This document shows positions 48,288 through 60,729 of a DNA stretch of 64,000 nt, in pieces; position 1 is the first letter of the stretch; every line of letters starts with the position of its first letter. The stretch is from assembly GCA_947561715.1 (NCBI GenBank), contig OX387203.1, forward strand, positions 15,004,001-15,068,000, in the 5' to 3' direction. Under the pieces are notes generated by a model. It was not told the origin of the DNA. It searched no databases and saw only the letters and a list, made by a program, of their open reading frames with translations. A program made the translations under genes and the position numbers. Source of the DNA: Ascidia mentula. Taxonomy: Eukaryota; Chordata; Ascidiacea; Phlebobranchia; Ascidiidae.

Positions 48288-48314
48288 CATCAACTGCCTG
48301 TTGCAACTTTTCTT
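48288..48314 (-). pseudogene. NLR3 NACHT exon, severed 5' fragment
   Basis: Acceptor AAATTTGCAG followed by the first 27 bp of the exon (EKLQQAVD), ending at the MULE. Matches NLR1 1211-1185. Confidence 0.75.
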
Positions 48315-50689
48315 CTGCAAATTTTAAACAGGTTTTTCAGATGATAAATCCATGTTACTGTGTTTTTTAGACAAAACAGTGGGCTCTAGCATCTATGTTT
48401 GGCTGGTTTGATTTTAGTGCAGCATGCTGCATAACCACAACGCAAATTGAGGATTAGTGTTTATCTGTCAAATTATATTGTAATGGTAACGTCTAATGCC
48501 ACAGAAAAATGATAAAATCCAAGTACAAAAACGGGAAAAAATTGTCTGCTGTTTAGTTTGTTAGCCAACCGTATAATGTATCATCATATTTTCATTTCAA
48601 ATGCTTCTTTACAAAGTTTTAGTTGATCTAACTCTTATTTTAGGTCAATTTATGGAACTTCTTTGCTTCGTAGGGGTAGAAACATACATAATTTCAGATG
48701 ACATCGACAAACATCACAGAGTATGTTTAGTTGTAGCAGGCAAATTTCGAGTTGTAACTCTCGGATTGGTTGGATTTTTACCCACAATTCAGTATACTTA
48801 ATGGAGCTTTAAAAAAACTGCTGAAGAACGCATATTAGTATTTCTATGAAAATAAGTTTGGCGGCGGACAATTTGCACCTTGCATTTAATCCTCTGTCAC
48901 AAAAGAAGGACGCCACAAAGCAATCAGTGATGCATGGGGTTCAATTTTACGTTTGAGCACATGTGCCAGATTTAGGCAGTTTTAAGTAGAGTTTTGGGCG
49001 TTTAAAGTCAGGTAGTTACGCGGTAACGGGTGCTGTATATAATTGAGCTGAAAAGGCGGTTCAATCTTGAGGCTATATCTGCAGAATAATCAAAGACTTG
49101 AATTACAAAAAATGTCTGGTCCAAGAACACCATCGGTGACGGGACCTGCAGCCAACATGGTGTCTGACGGAAGTCAATGTTCATAACGACAGTGATGTTT
49201 CAATCCTGCTATAACTGACAAATCGCATCCTAAAAGCATGAGCAATCAGTCATGTTGTGTAGCAGCCTACTGTTAATGCCACAGTTCTAACCCGCTTTAT
49301 AGCCAAGTTAAATAATGTGAGTGATATTTTTTATTATTGTTGAAACTTTCTACTAGTTCTGTTTCTCAATCGAAATCATAATCACTCCGCAAAACATGGG
49401 ACACAAGCCAGGTTTTTTTACAAAGTTGTGTATTTTCTGTTTTTTCAGAGGAAGAACTTTCAGCGATTGTATGAGAGTGTTTCCGTTCCACAGCAAAAAA
49501 AGCTTCATCGTAGACAAACGTAGGTGTTTTAGCTACAGTGTTTGTTTTACATGTTGGCCAAACAAGCGTGAAGAAAATTCCATACTTTCTAAGCCCATGT
49601 GATCGGCGATGCCTTGGTTACTTACTGGCACCGTAGCTTCATTTGACAGTTTGGCTTAACACTAGATACGGTAAACTGGAATCTTCTGTCCACCGTAATC
49701 CATATTGGAAATAGCTGTCCCTGTACTGTCGTATCTACCAACTGATTTAAACGTTTTCACAAACACTTTTACTTCCCGTATGTTTGCTCAGTTTCGCTTG
49801 CCACAGCTACAAAAAAATATTCAAACACTTGTCCTCAAATGGTTTGTAAAATGGTTACGTAGGTTATTTGTGATGTCACGAGGTTATGAGTTGTGAGTTA
49901 ACTATCAAAACATTTAATGGCTTGGCCTAATGCCACATAACCAGAATGTTTGCAGTGGCAACATAAAAGCGCATGTGTAGAATGGTTTCATATCTCCGTC
50001 GAAACTCTTTCATCAATTTTTCGCGGCACAAACAGTTTTCGAAACCTGTTTAATGCATTATTCTGACAAGCTGTAAAGTGCTCTATTCGTTTCGTTCTAG
50101 TAGACTAAAATGATCGCATGTTTATCATGATTCTACACGGACAGAATGCTTTTAGCTTAAATGCTGAAGTCAGACACATTCTTATTTTAATCGGAATATT
50201 GCTTTCCTCAAAAACAGAGGTCGGTGTTGTGACAACCAAGACATGCACGTCCACACCTTCTAGTATCATGCTGAACGACAGAACTTTTTGCTCGCACTTG
50301 CACTCCGCCCCAACAACTACCGTAACTGGATTTGATGGTTGCGGCTGACGATGCGTAGCGGTCGCCGATTTTTCCGCGCTTTTGGAAGCGCCAAGAGGCT
50401 TTACACTAGCAGTCATTGGTAGCGAGATTGCTGACAACCATAAACAAAAATGAAGAAATCAGTAAAACATTATCTGCAGTGACAATTTTAATGTGACGGT
50501 CTTAGTCACATAATATGGTCAATTCGATTCTATGTTGTTGCTAGGGCAAGACACAGATATTAATAAATGCGTCGCATTAAACTCACATTTTTTCATCTCC
50601 AAATGGTCGAATATAAATGCTAAATCAGTTGGGTTTCGACTTGAATACAAGTATTTGTATTCCAAACTTCCCTAGTAAAACTTCCCTAC
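48315..50689 (-). other. NLR3 intron 2
   Basis: Homologous to intron 2 of the other copies. A 110-codon open frame at 50437-50105 extends the block that is also open in NLR1 and NLR2 (HVLVVTTPTSVFEESNIPIK here). It could be a cassette exon, but exons 2 and 3 join in frame without it. Confidence 0.35.
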
Positions 50690-50948
50690 CTCGTTTATCT
50701 TCTGATTCTGTAATGGTTGGTTCATGATAATGGGAGTGATGGTGATGGTGATCTTCCACAGTCTGATGCAGATGTTCATCCACAGTTTGATGGTGATGAT
50801 GTTCTTCCATAGTTTGATGCAGATGTTCTTCTACAGTCTGATGGTGATGTTCTTCTACAGTCTGATGCAGATGTTCTTCCACAGTCTGATGCAGATGTTC
50901 TTCCACAGTCTGATGGTGATGTACGTCACCAGTATGTAGGTGTAGGTT
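50690..50948 (-). CDS. NLR3 exon 2, histidine-rich repeat
   Basis: 259 bp, same phase as in the other copies. NLHLHTGDVHHHQTVEE followed by about six more HxHQTVEE-type units (one with Met for Val, one with Asp), ending HHHHHSHYHEPTITESEDKR. Confidence 0.72.
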
Positions 50949-51751
50949 CTGCAATGGAACCAGCAAAAGTAACCAAACATACAAATAAAAGACAGCATGG
51001 TCATTGAAATATTCTGAAATCAAAAACTGTTTCTAAACTGCCCACATGCGCGATTGAATTTCTTCAACCTCTACCACCAGTACAGCAAATCTTAATCATC
51101 AAAAACAACAAGCTTACCTCGGTAACAATGTTTTGTGGATCTTCTCCTTCTGTTTGTTGTTCGGACATTCTTGGATTGGCAGGTGTAGCTTTGTATTGCA
51201 AGTACAGTATAGAAATATATTACACATATATAGCCTACGGTGTGTAAAGATTTGTATATTATGCAATTCAAAAACACACATACTCATGAACATAAAAGTA
51301 AACTAAAGCATTGCAGATGACAGAAAAAAAAACTAAAGTACACATATGTGGTCACTACAGTAAGCAGTGACAGGCAAAGTAAGCAAAACTATGGTTAATT
51401 TGTTCAAGCCAGTATTGAAGATTGCAGGCAAGGAAAAACTTTTGTTTCCGCCGTTTGGCATCTTGCATTGAAATGGTGGAACTGACTGCTTGTAACTTGC
51501 TAGAATTTTACAAATTATTCTACAGAAACACAAGGATTTAATATAACTCAGTTGTAACTATGGGAATTCAACTTGTGTCAGTTGTCAAAGCAGGCACCGC
51601 ATGTAAGAATGGTAGATGCTCAATAACCACCACACAGACGGGCGATAGGGATTTTCCCGTTTCAAGCGTGGTTACTTTAAGAATGATCCTCGTCCTTTCA
51701 AGTAAACAAGACGGGAAACGAGTCATGCGATTGGCAACATTCAGTTAAAAG

Positions 51752-51930
51752 CAGTGGTGGTTTAAATTTTTTTGTCAGCCGGTTCTATCACAAAAGTTAT
51801 ATTTTTCAGCGGGTTATGTTACAAAAAGTCATATTGATAGCAACCAGTAATGCTAACCGGTTCGCTGATCTCATAAAATTTCGTGAGACGGTTCTATGAA
51901 CCGGTGCGAACCGGCTGAATCCCACCACTG
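51752..51930. mobile_element. hAT-type MITE, CAGTGGTGG ends
   Basis: Inverted ends CAGTGGTGG(TTTAAA) and complement of GAATCCCACCACTG, with inner CAGCCGGTTC/GAACCGGCTG. No clear target duplication. A solo left end of this family is at 28655. Confidence 0.55.
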
Positions 51931-52628
51931 GTCACAAACCACAAGTAAATACATGTGGAGTTATCAAAATCTATTCACCAAGGCGACAACTCTATGTATT
52001 AAAACATTAACAAACTTCTGTCTACGGCACAACACATGCTTACCGACCCTAAGACAACATTCGTTAACATCACAAATTCGCCCCATTCCCTAATGACGCA
52101 ACAAAGTACAGCACGCCATACGAAAACACAACAGTGGTGACGTCACAAAGCGCTACGTTTCGCTTTCAGTTTGTCGTGATTCGAATTCCATTATGAAACT
52201 GAATCTGACGACGAAAAGGAACGAATAAAATTGATATCTTTATGCATGGACTAAACTATAATTTATACCAAATACTGATGGTAGTTTAGCATTAGAAATG
52301 TTTGTGCACCAATCTGTCAGGATGTTGTTGAGTTTGCATATTATAGCTGAATACTGAATTTTATACTGGTTTACCATCTGCACGGACAGTGTGAAGTTCT
52401 TAACAGTGCAATTCACAAACAACATAAATAACAAACTTACTTTTCGGCACAAGAATATCGAAAAGGACTGTTAGCATGAGGTAATCATATTTGAATAAGC
52501 GCAATTTCGGACACAGTTATTTCAGTTACGTTGACAAATTTTGGCTACAAAAAAGCATTGATGTCCTTTCAGACTCTTGAGCGTCGCAACTAAAGAATGA
52601 TACTTAGTTCAGATGTTATTATAAGAGG

Positions 52629-53870
52629 TTGAGAGGTACCGTCTTCAAAATTCCGGTCATTTTCACGTACACTGGAATTAAACCGCCAATTTTCGTAAAT
52701 GTTTGGACGACTGGGAACTCTACACAATTGCTATGCATGGTTTCGATTACGCGTCATCAATGGTTCAAACATCACAATGCTGCAGGTAAAGATTGGCTGA
52801 AATGCATTGGTTTAGATAAGAGCTATTTACTAAAACGTGTGTAGCGCAGCCCTTAATCCTTTTGTGGAAAAACTTTAGCCAAAGCAGAATTTGTCGAAAA
52901 ATGTAAGTACCAGATATCAAAAACAAAAACTTTTTCGTATAGGCGAAGAAAACATCTTCAATTCACGGCAACCAGCATGCGTGGCACCAACTTTCGCTGT
53001 TGTGTGCGTTTTTACTGCGGTGAATAAATCTTGATCATATTGAAACTGAAAGTAGACTGACACTAAAGCTTATCTGTTATGTTTTTTTGTTGGTGCGTAC
53101 AACTAAGTTGAGAAAATTTCGTAAATTTTATAATGGTTTGCAAAACGTTCTTAAGTGACCTAGTGTAGGGATTCCCAAACCGGGGACCGCAACGACTGCA
53201 CTGGGGTCCGTAATGAAAACAATTGCTACATTTTATACAGTGCGTAAGCAGTGATCATAACTGGATTGGTTTCGCAAGCTTTACAATACGAACAATATAT
53301 ATTTACTCTACTTTTGAATGGTTCTTACACTATCCTTGTATCTTACGATTTCAAACTTTTTACAAGTTTTTCTTTCGTTTCTTTTACTACGCGTCTATGA
53401 CGTAAGAATTCACCCTAATTGCTATTGTTGATATTGTTTGTGGAATTCCCAACGCTGATTACGTTGCAAAATGATATGACGTAAGACAGGGGGTCCGAGA
53501 AAAACAGGTTCACCAAATGAGGTCCACGGCCAAAAAAGTTTGGGAATCCCTGACCTAGAGAATTAGGAGAACACGTTTATAATTTTTTTTTGAGTTTTTT
53601 GTTTCTTATGCTGCGATTTTGCCATCTAACGAGGCACTAAACGCGCACATCAATGCAATGCAGCTACTAGATGCGCAAGCTTTTCTTCGACTAAACGGAA
53701 ATTTTTGTTTATTGGTACTTATATTCTTCGACAAAGGATTTAGGGCTGCGCTACACGCGTTTTAGTAAATAACTCCTATCTAAACCATGCATTTTCAGCT
53801 AATCTTTACATATAACATTGTGACGTCAGACCCATTGTGACGCGGAGTCGGAACCATGAATACTTCGAAA
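52629..53870. other. inverted duplication, possible pogo/Tigger-like relic
   Basis: 52730-52960 and 53640-53860 are inverted, diverged copies. The plus-strand frame 52629-52844 has AGKDWLKCIGLDKSYLLKR, which loosely resembles the DNA-binding end of pogo/Tigger transposases. Decayed, and the assignment is weak. A MITE lies between the arms. Confidence 0.3.
53166..53552. mobile_element. hAT-type MITE, AGGGATTCCCAAAC ends
   Basis: Ends TAGGGATTCCCAAAC and complement of GTTTGGGAATCCCTG; flanking ACCTAGTG (53158-53165) and ACCTAGAG (53553-53560) differ by one base. No coding capacity. Confidence 0.72.
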
Positions 53871-54701
53871 ATATCTGAAACCAGCATTGTTAAAAGTAAA
53901 CAAACACATATTGTCCGAGATATCTTTGGTCCAAGTAACACAATTATGTCGCAATTCCAACTGCAAAACTGCTAGTTATCAATGAATTAGTAAAACCACC
54001 ACGAGCAGCAAATCTACTACTTCCAAAACAAGTTTCGTATAAAAAAGGGCTTCTGTAGTTGCGAGATTACAGCGAAGAAAACTGTTTCATCGCCAACACC
54101 TAGAACTGCCAAGCGCCTGTGATTTTATTATTTGTAACCCAGAATATAGCTGGTCGGTGTTGCCTATGCACCCTGTCACTTATCAGGGAAACGAATCGGC
54201 CCGACCGCATTTAGCTGCTGTAGCTTCCGCCATAACAACCTGTTTTAATTGTGGTTGATACAGTGGCTGGAATTAGCGTTTGACAATAGACTATAATTTT
54301 GTTTTGACGATATATAATACCTTTAGCACTGGCGTTTGATTCAAATACAATTGCACAGCAGCCTGGTATTTAAAAATATACGTTGACCCGATATACTGTA
54401 GTGTGGCGACTGAACTTGTTCTGAAATTAATAATCACTTGTTCGAAGGACTGTTTTTTTGCTTCGCTTTGATTTATCCCATAGATATCATAACTATTGAA
54501 CAATATAACGTATACCGTCACTGAACCGCAACTCACAGCTAGGTTTGAGGCAAGGAAAATGTTTAAACCCCTCCGGACTAGTGCAAGCAAAATAACAACA
54601 ATAAACGTTTTGAAGTGCGTCATTTTCGAATCCATTCATACGTCGCATTGTTTCAAAAATTTCCTGGTGATATCAATGCTAGTGAACTTTCGGCACAGGA
54701 A

Positions 54702-54760
54702 ATGCGTGCAGAGCATAATGGATTAGCGATCCATCGCCTTAACCACTCGGCCACCTCGTC
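54702..54760 (-). pseudogene. tRNA-Ser(GCT)-like 5' portion, copy 2
   Basis: Same 5' half as copy 1 (GACGAGGTGGCCGAGTGG, anticodon loop with GCT and C33), again without T arm or 3' acceptor strand. Confidence 0.55.
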
Positions 54761-55163
54761 GTCCAAAACCTGTTGTTCAATGAAATATTTATGTGAGAAT
54801 TGTTTGGAAAAAATATTGTCTTGTAAAAACTACTTTAGTTCGGTTTAATATTGTCAATTGCACTTACATAAACTTGATATTTAACTGGTTTGCCACATCT
54901 TTCGATAGTTCAGTTGGTGCGGCGGTAGAGTTTATTTGCTTGGCCATAATGTTTACTCTACTGTGGTTCGTCTCCATTAGTTCCTACCTAGTTTGGTTCC
55001 TAACGAATCGACATCAAATGCAAAGAACCACAAAGTGGAAGATTTCCTGGTTAGTTAACCGGCAAGACCACATCGCAAGCTGCACTTCGGAATGGGACGA
55101 TCACGCCTTGTCATGCAAGAGCATAAAGTGTTGTCTGATTACGGTTGTAGAGATCCCCTACGT

Positions 55164-55391
55164 CAGTGATTCCCAACCTTTTTGTGGTTGCGTACGACTT
55201 GGAGGTAAAACAATTTCATCGCGTACCACCTAGTTAAGTGTGACAAAGTAACCTAGAGGATGAAGTAACAAACATTTAAACATTTTGGGATCATTTACGG
55301 CTTTTTCAATTCGAACAATATCCGCTAATTACGGAAAGGTGCTCGCGTACCACCTGGAATGCCGTCGCGTACCACCGGTTGGAAAACACTG
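55164..55391. mobile_element. hAT-type MITE, CAGTGATTCCCAACC ends
   Basis: Left end CAGTGATTCCCAACC, right end GGTTGGAAAACACTG, with GCGTACCAC repeats inside. Target duplication only approximate (CCCTACGT and CCCTATAC). Confidence 0.5.
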
Positions 55392-55683
55392 CCCTATACG
55401 TATGTGGAAGGTCTGGAAAGTCGTGCGCTAGCTCACCAGTGTATCCTGTCAACATTACGCGCGTCGGTTTCAACAAAAATTCCCCACATATATTCAGAGA
55501 ACAGTTGTCGAAAAAGGAACATTACAACGAAACGGCGTTAGATAGAGCATACCGGTTTAGTTGTGTCAATGCAGACAAGAAGATCCTGTTGATCCAATCT
55601 TCAACCACAAAGCTTAACCATTTTGTTAATAAGTTCTGAACTTTAATCAAATACACGAGTACAAACGCACACAGCAGACACAA

Positions 55684-58240
55684 TCAGTAACGTTGGCAAT
55701 ATTTGTCAAGCACTCGGAAAGATCGAACGTCGCTCATAAACTGTTCATCAGTTGGTCTCAGTCGCATTTTGAGGTAAAGCCAACGAACATAGCTTGACAC
55801 CCTCGTGTAAATCCCAGGTTTGTTTACGTTTCCACAACCGATGCCCCAACTTGTGATACCCCAGATAATGTGACGTGCCGTGTTGGGGTCTAAACATGCC
55901 AAAGGACCCCCACTGTCACCCCGACACGTGTCAAGGGCCATCTTTCTGGAAAACAAAAATGCCAATAGTTTACAAAAAATGGGATTTCTATGTTAGAAAA
56001 GTTTTTACAGTTGCCTAAAATGTTTATATTAAACGTGCGAGTCATAATAACCGAAATTGTACGTTTGGTTCAATTGCTGAACAAACAAAACGAAAAATAC
56101 ACAAGTGCTTCAGGCAAAAAAACTACCTGCAAATGCAAAAGTTAAAACAGACATCGAACAATCGCAACAACAAACAAATTACAAAACGTTGCATTCTAAA
56201 CTAAACAGGAAAGCAAGAGGTGTTTGATAGATTAACTTTAAAAGGCTGCATTGGTACAGAAAATTGTTGTTCTCACCGCAGCGCACATCATGGAGTGCTT
56301 AAGGTAGTCAACACCGAGAGGTCGGCTGCAATTCTCGTTGGGAAATACGCTCACTGGCGCCTGCTGGAGGCAGGGTGGATAATCCGTGGGGTTAACTGCC
56401 GAACAACAAGCATGTTGTGTTGTGATTCTTAAAGGTTGTGGTTGGCAAGACTTTTGCAAGTTTCGTCAACACCGCATCACAGTGTTCGTTGTTGTAACTG
56501 ACAAATGTTATATATGCCGACCGTAGATTGAATGCGCTATACTATGAAATTGTACCGACAGAATACAGAGGTTAATTCATAACGCGCAGGTGTTAGAAAT
56601 ACTTTCATATCGGTTTGTGGAAAGATTTGGGAAAAGAAAGAAACTTGAAGTTTTCAAAAACCTTTGTCTATGTGCAAAATACTGAAATGAATAACCTTGA
56701 ATTAGAAGCCAAAACCTAAATTGTTAAACAGACATTTCAAACAAAACATGTGTTTATCATCAGTGCTGTATTACATGATTATAAGCTGCATCGAATGCAT
56801 CGCCTACATTCACAGGCTGGCAGGCGGATGGAAAGCCAATTTCGAAACGTGTTTGAAAATAGTCCAGCATTCCAGTTTTTACCGTTTTATTCAAAAACCC
56901 TTATCTAATGACGTAACTGTCGATAAACAACTGTTAAAGCGACTCATGCACAGAAAAACACAAAAAACTTACAGTGTCTGGGACCATGCGCCCCCCAACC
57001 AGATATTCCACATCGAGATTGTGGCGAAAACTGGTTTTGCCCGAGAGGAAAACATGCTGGTCGTACAAATCGACTGCAACCATAGAAATAAGTTTAAAAT
57101 GAAACACTGATATCTCCACGTGATATTTAATAACTCCTTGCTTCGGGCGTATTACGTTTACGTTGTGTAAAAACCAAGGCAATGCGTTCTCATTTGGACC
57201 AGGACTCTTGTGAATTTATCTTACTTGAATGAAACGCATTGTCTCAATTTAATCAACGCCAAGTCGTTGGTTGGACTCGAATGATACGAGTAGTAAGGAT
57301 GTATGTAAACCTCTTCAATATCTAGGTCACGTGAATCCTCTACGCCCTCTGATTGGCTGAATTGGAGTCCGTCACGGTTGTAGTAATCGCCCACCCGAAC
57401 GATCGTCTCATTGGTGAACCTGTAACCATGGAAATGGTTTCCATGGTAATTTAAAAGAACTTTGGAAATTACTCACGATTTCGAACTGGATTCGACACAA
57501 TGTGCGGCTGTGAGGACATAACATCTGTTGATGAGAGTTCCTCCGCAAGAGTGAGGGGTGCGGCCTCTTAATGGATACTTCTTACGTATGGAAACCTGTA
57601 AGAATGACAAAAATACCTCGCACACTTGATGTAAACATATAGATATTAAGCTTATATTGGTTTTTAACCGGTGAAAAATTTACCAGTAGGGGGAAATTTT
57701 GGGTTTTTGGGTGATTAGTCGGCACCGAATTATACAAAAGTAGTTACAAGAGAAATATTATGATCTGTATTCACTGTGTGTCGTAGGTTTTTGGCAATTG
57801 GTCATGCCATGTGGCCGAAACAGTGAAAAAAGGATAACAGATATAGCAAAAAAGCAATCACTAAATTCTACATTTAAAAATTTGAATACTGGTGGGAAAT
57901 AGGGATCCCGATTAAATTTAAGATAGGAAATGAGATGAAAAATGGTTAAGAACCAGCACTGTTACAGACACACGTGCACATGGAAGTAAGCGTTTATGAA
58001 AGCCGGGATCTGACTGACAACGAATATAAGACATGGGTTTAAATTGAGCTCTCCTATAATTGTACGTTTCAACATAACTTTGCAAATCTCCCAAAAAATC
58101 ATTTACCTGCCACGGCTGACTCCCGGGGTTAGCGTTGACCCCTTCCACTATTCTCAATCCGTCTTTGACCTCAGGACAGAAAGCCGGAACAGGAATATCG
58201 GTGGTGACTTCGCTGCAAGATTCTTCTTGCAGTTTGCTAC
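55684..58240 (-). CDS. trypsin-like serine protease, copy D (best copy)
   Basis: S1A family zymogen. Exons: 58240-58107 ([20 protein letters not shown]), 57595-57477 ([19 protein letters not shown], His57), 57419-57225 (NDLALIKL, Asp102), 57073-56973 (CGISGWG), 56395-56277 and 55945-55684 ([10 protein letters not shown] with Ser195; Asp189 implies cleavage after Arg/Lys; [10 protein letters not shown] near the end, stop 55684). Phases agree at every junction except the last: from the homologous acceptor (55945) an extra base gives an early stop, whereas an AG four bases further on restores [12 protein letters not shown]. The signal-peptide exon was not found. Likely secreted; activated by cleavage before IVEG. 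Confidence 0.82.
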
Positions 58241-59944
58241 CTGGGAATATACGAACACAAAGCACTGGCTTTAAACAACACGATCAGCCTGGATGTTGAT
58301 GAGACGTTTTTTACATCATAATATTGCTGTGTTTACTTTCAGGGAACTGATGATGCCAACAGGGCGAAACATATATTCCTAACAACTGTGTATTGTGCGC
58401 ATATTGCCTTACGGTTTTTTAGTATTTGAAGTCATATGGGGATATACGACGTACACTCTACATGAATAAAAATGTTTCATGGCATAGTGATACAAGCGTT
58501 CAAATCCCTCTCGTAGTTTTTAGGTTGTAATATTGTCCAAAAAATACTTTTTATGAGTTTTAATTAAAAAGTTTACAACACAAATGACACGCTTGACCGA
58601 GTTGTGCATTCCCGTAATAAATTGTGAAAAACTTTGTACAACTAACCTAAATCTTGGTCAGTTAAAATCCGAAAATGTTCCGTCCTTTGCGGGTAAAAGC
58701 AATGTGGTTGGTTTCTCCAATGGAAGGCAATCTTCTCGTAATTCTAAACAGCAGAGAGCAACTACACAATTGCATGAAAATCTTTTAAAATCTCAAACTT
58801 TTTCCGAATAGAGTTAACATTGTTGAATATTCAGCAATTAGTATTAGAAGTATTGAATATAAATTGTCTTTACGCATCACAAAGCCAGATATCTTTTGGT
58901 AGAAAGCATTATCCATTCTTTTCTAGTTACAAATGCATTACTTTTTCGACCCAACATTTAAGCATAGGCAATACATATATATTTTGCACTATATTGTATA
59001 CAATAACAAACTAATGTTAGCTTACGGTAAGACGTAGGTAAGAGCTCCGTTATAATATATCATGATCGATATGGTGTGAATACGAATAATGATTTGAAAC
59101 TTAGTCCCTCTGCTTAATCTTGCCCTACCCAGACCGCATAAGGGCCTTGCACTCCATTCATTTCCAGTTGGTCCGTTCTTGATGATTAGCTGTGTGTTAC
59201 ATACAAAGCGAAACCATCACAACCAGCAAGTTTATTCAATTCAATGTTTTACAGTATGATAATTTGTATTATCATAATCTCCTGATAGCAATATACCCAA
59301 CAGAAACACATTCTACTTGAATAAGCTATACTGATGATGTTTAGAAGCATAGGCGATACATATACATATGAATATATCAATTGAAAAGCTTGTGAAATAA
59401 CGACTCCGGATTTATTACAGAACTTGCTACAGGAAGTTGAAAGTTTGTTCAATTTATTGTAACCTTTTCCACCGACCAATGGCATATTTGAATTAGAATG
59501 GCTTGACAGCGCCATCTAGCGGATGAACCAAAAGAAGGCACAAAAACATATGAACTTTTAATTCTTGCTGATTCTTTTTGAAAATGGTTTGTTCATGCCA
59601 AAATAATGTTTTTGTGAAGTACATTGTTAGTTATCTGACTTAATCTTGCATGCCTCGTGTTGTGACACTAGTGACCTGTAGTAACCCAGATGGACAGTAC
59701 TATTATGGAGGTGGTTTGAGTTTCTTCTCACCAAAAGATCTGTTTGGGTGATAGTTTGCTTATCAAGCTATGAACGGTCGTTACATCGCTGCTTTTCTAT
59801 GCCGTGTAAATATGTTTTTTATGTCGTGTTATTTTATGAACAATAGTGAATATCGCCACTGAATTGCAACTCACAGCTAGAGTGGAGGCAAGGAAAATGT
59901 TCAAATCCCTCCGGACTCGTGCAATCAAAGAAAACTTTCGGAAA
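58241..59944. other. region upstream of protease D
   Basis: Matches 9223-10055 except for a stretch of about 350 bp at 58255-58600 absent from copy A, which contains a GATGATGCCAACAGGGCGAA motif and may be a mobile insertion. No signal-peptide exon or other gene recognised. Confidence 0.4.
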
Positions 59945-60002
59945 TGCGTGCAGAGCATAATGGATTAGCGATCCATCGTCTTAACCACTCGGCCACCTCG
60001 TC
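59945..60002 (-). pseudogene. tRNA-Ser(GCT)-like 5' portion, copy 3
   Basis: Third copy, same truncated structure as 10056-10117, with one base changed in the D arm (AAGACG for AAGGCG). Confidence 0.55.
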
Positions 60003-60729
60003 GTCCAAAACCTGTTGTTAAACGAAATATTTATGTGAGATTTTTTTGAAAAAAATATTGTCTTGTAAAAACTACTTTTGGTTTAATATTGTCGGATACG
60101 ATAAATTGCACTTACATAAACTTGATAGATGGTTTGCCACATCCTTCGATAGTTCAGTTGGTGCGGCGGTAGAGTTTATCACAAATACATCTGAAGCACA
60201 AAGCATTTTAGGTAAAAGCACTTTGAAAAAGAATGCATTAAACTAACTGGTTTTACAGGATTTTTTTCTTCCTGAGTATCACAAATGCCTTCACTATCTT
60301 TAGTAAATGGAAAGCATGAAAGCTTTTCCATTCAAGGTTAGCAATTGTTACAGGCGTAAACAAATTTATTGTGCTGTTTTGGTAAACTTTGCCCATCTCA
60401 AAAAAAGTACAGTACATAATAAACGCGCTGCGTTCAGGTCGCAGTACTTTAGACAACTTGGCCATCCTGTCTATGCACTGTACTTTGTTATATTATTTAG
60501 TAATGGTAAGAAGTAGTTTTTAGGGTGCAATTACAAACCTTGTAAACGATGATTTGTTAAAAATTATTTCATCCTGGTTAATTAAATGCCTTGTTGGTTT
60601 TTGAAACTATAAAACTGTCAAAATCACAACAAAAAATTCAAAAAACACACACAAACCGGCGCAGTCTCAATCAATAATGTTGGTAATATTTACCAAGAAT
60701 CCGATAAGATCGAACAAAGCTTGACACCC

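Larger units (their letters stand above)
36389..51168 (-). pseudogene. NLR3: NACHT-LRR gene disrupted by a transposon
   Basis: Exons by homology: 51168-51118 (MSEQQTEGEDPQ), 50948-50690 (His-rich), NACHT exon split into 48314-48288 and 42200-41064, then linkers 40993-40931, 40739-40629, 40198-40115, 38561-38454, pre-LRR 37773-37602, 37501-37424, LRR 37080-36845 and 36665-36504, and terminal 36418-36389 (SRVYDVDLH stop). Phases agree throughout except the unresolved junction after 37602. A 6.1-kb MULE lies inside the NACHT exon and about 168 bp of the exon is gone, so the normal protein cannot be made, although the P-loop (GPPGCGKST) and everything downstream remain open. Confidence 0.8.
51169..55683. 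other. intergenic, NLR3 to protease D
   Basis: Holds hAT-type MITEs (51752-51930, 53166-53552, 55164-55391), an inverted duplication around 52.7-53.9 kb, a segment shared with 31030-31210, and tRNA-Ser-like copy 2. No convincing gene; the 52629-52844 frame is treated separately. Confidence 0.4.
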
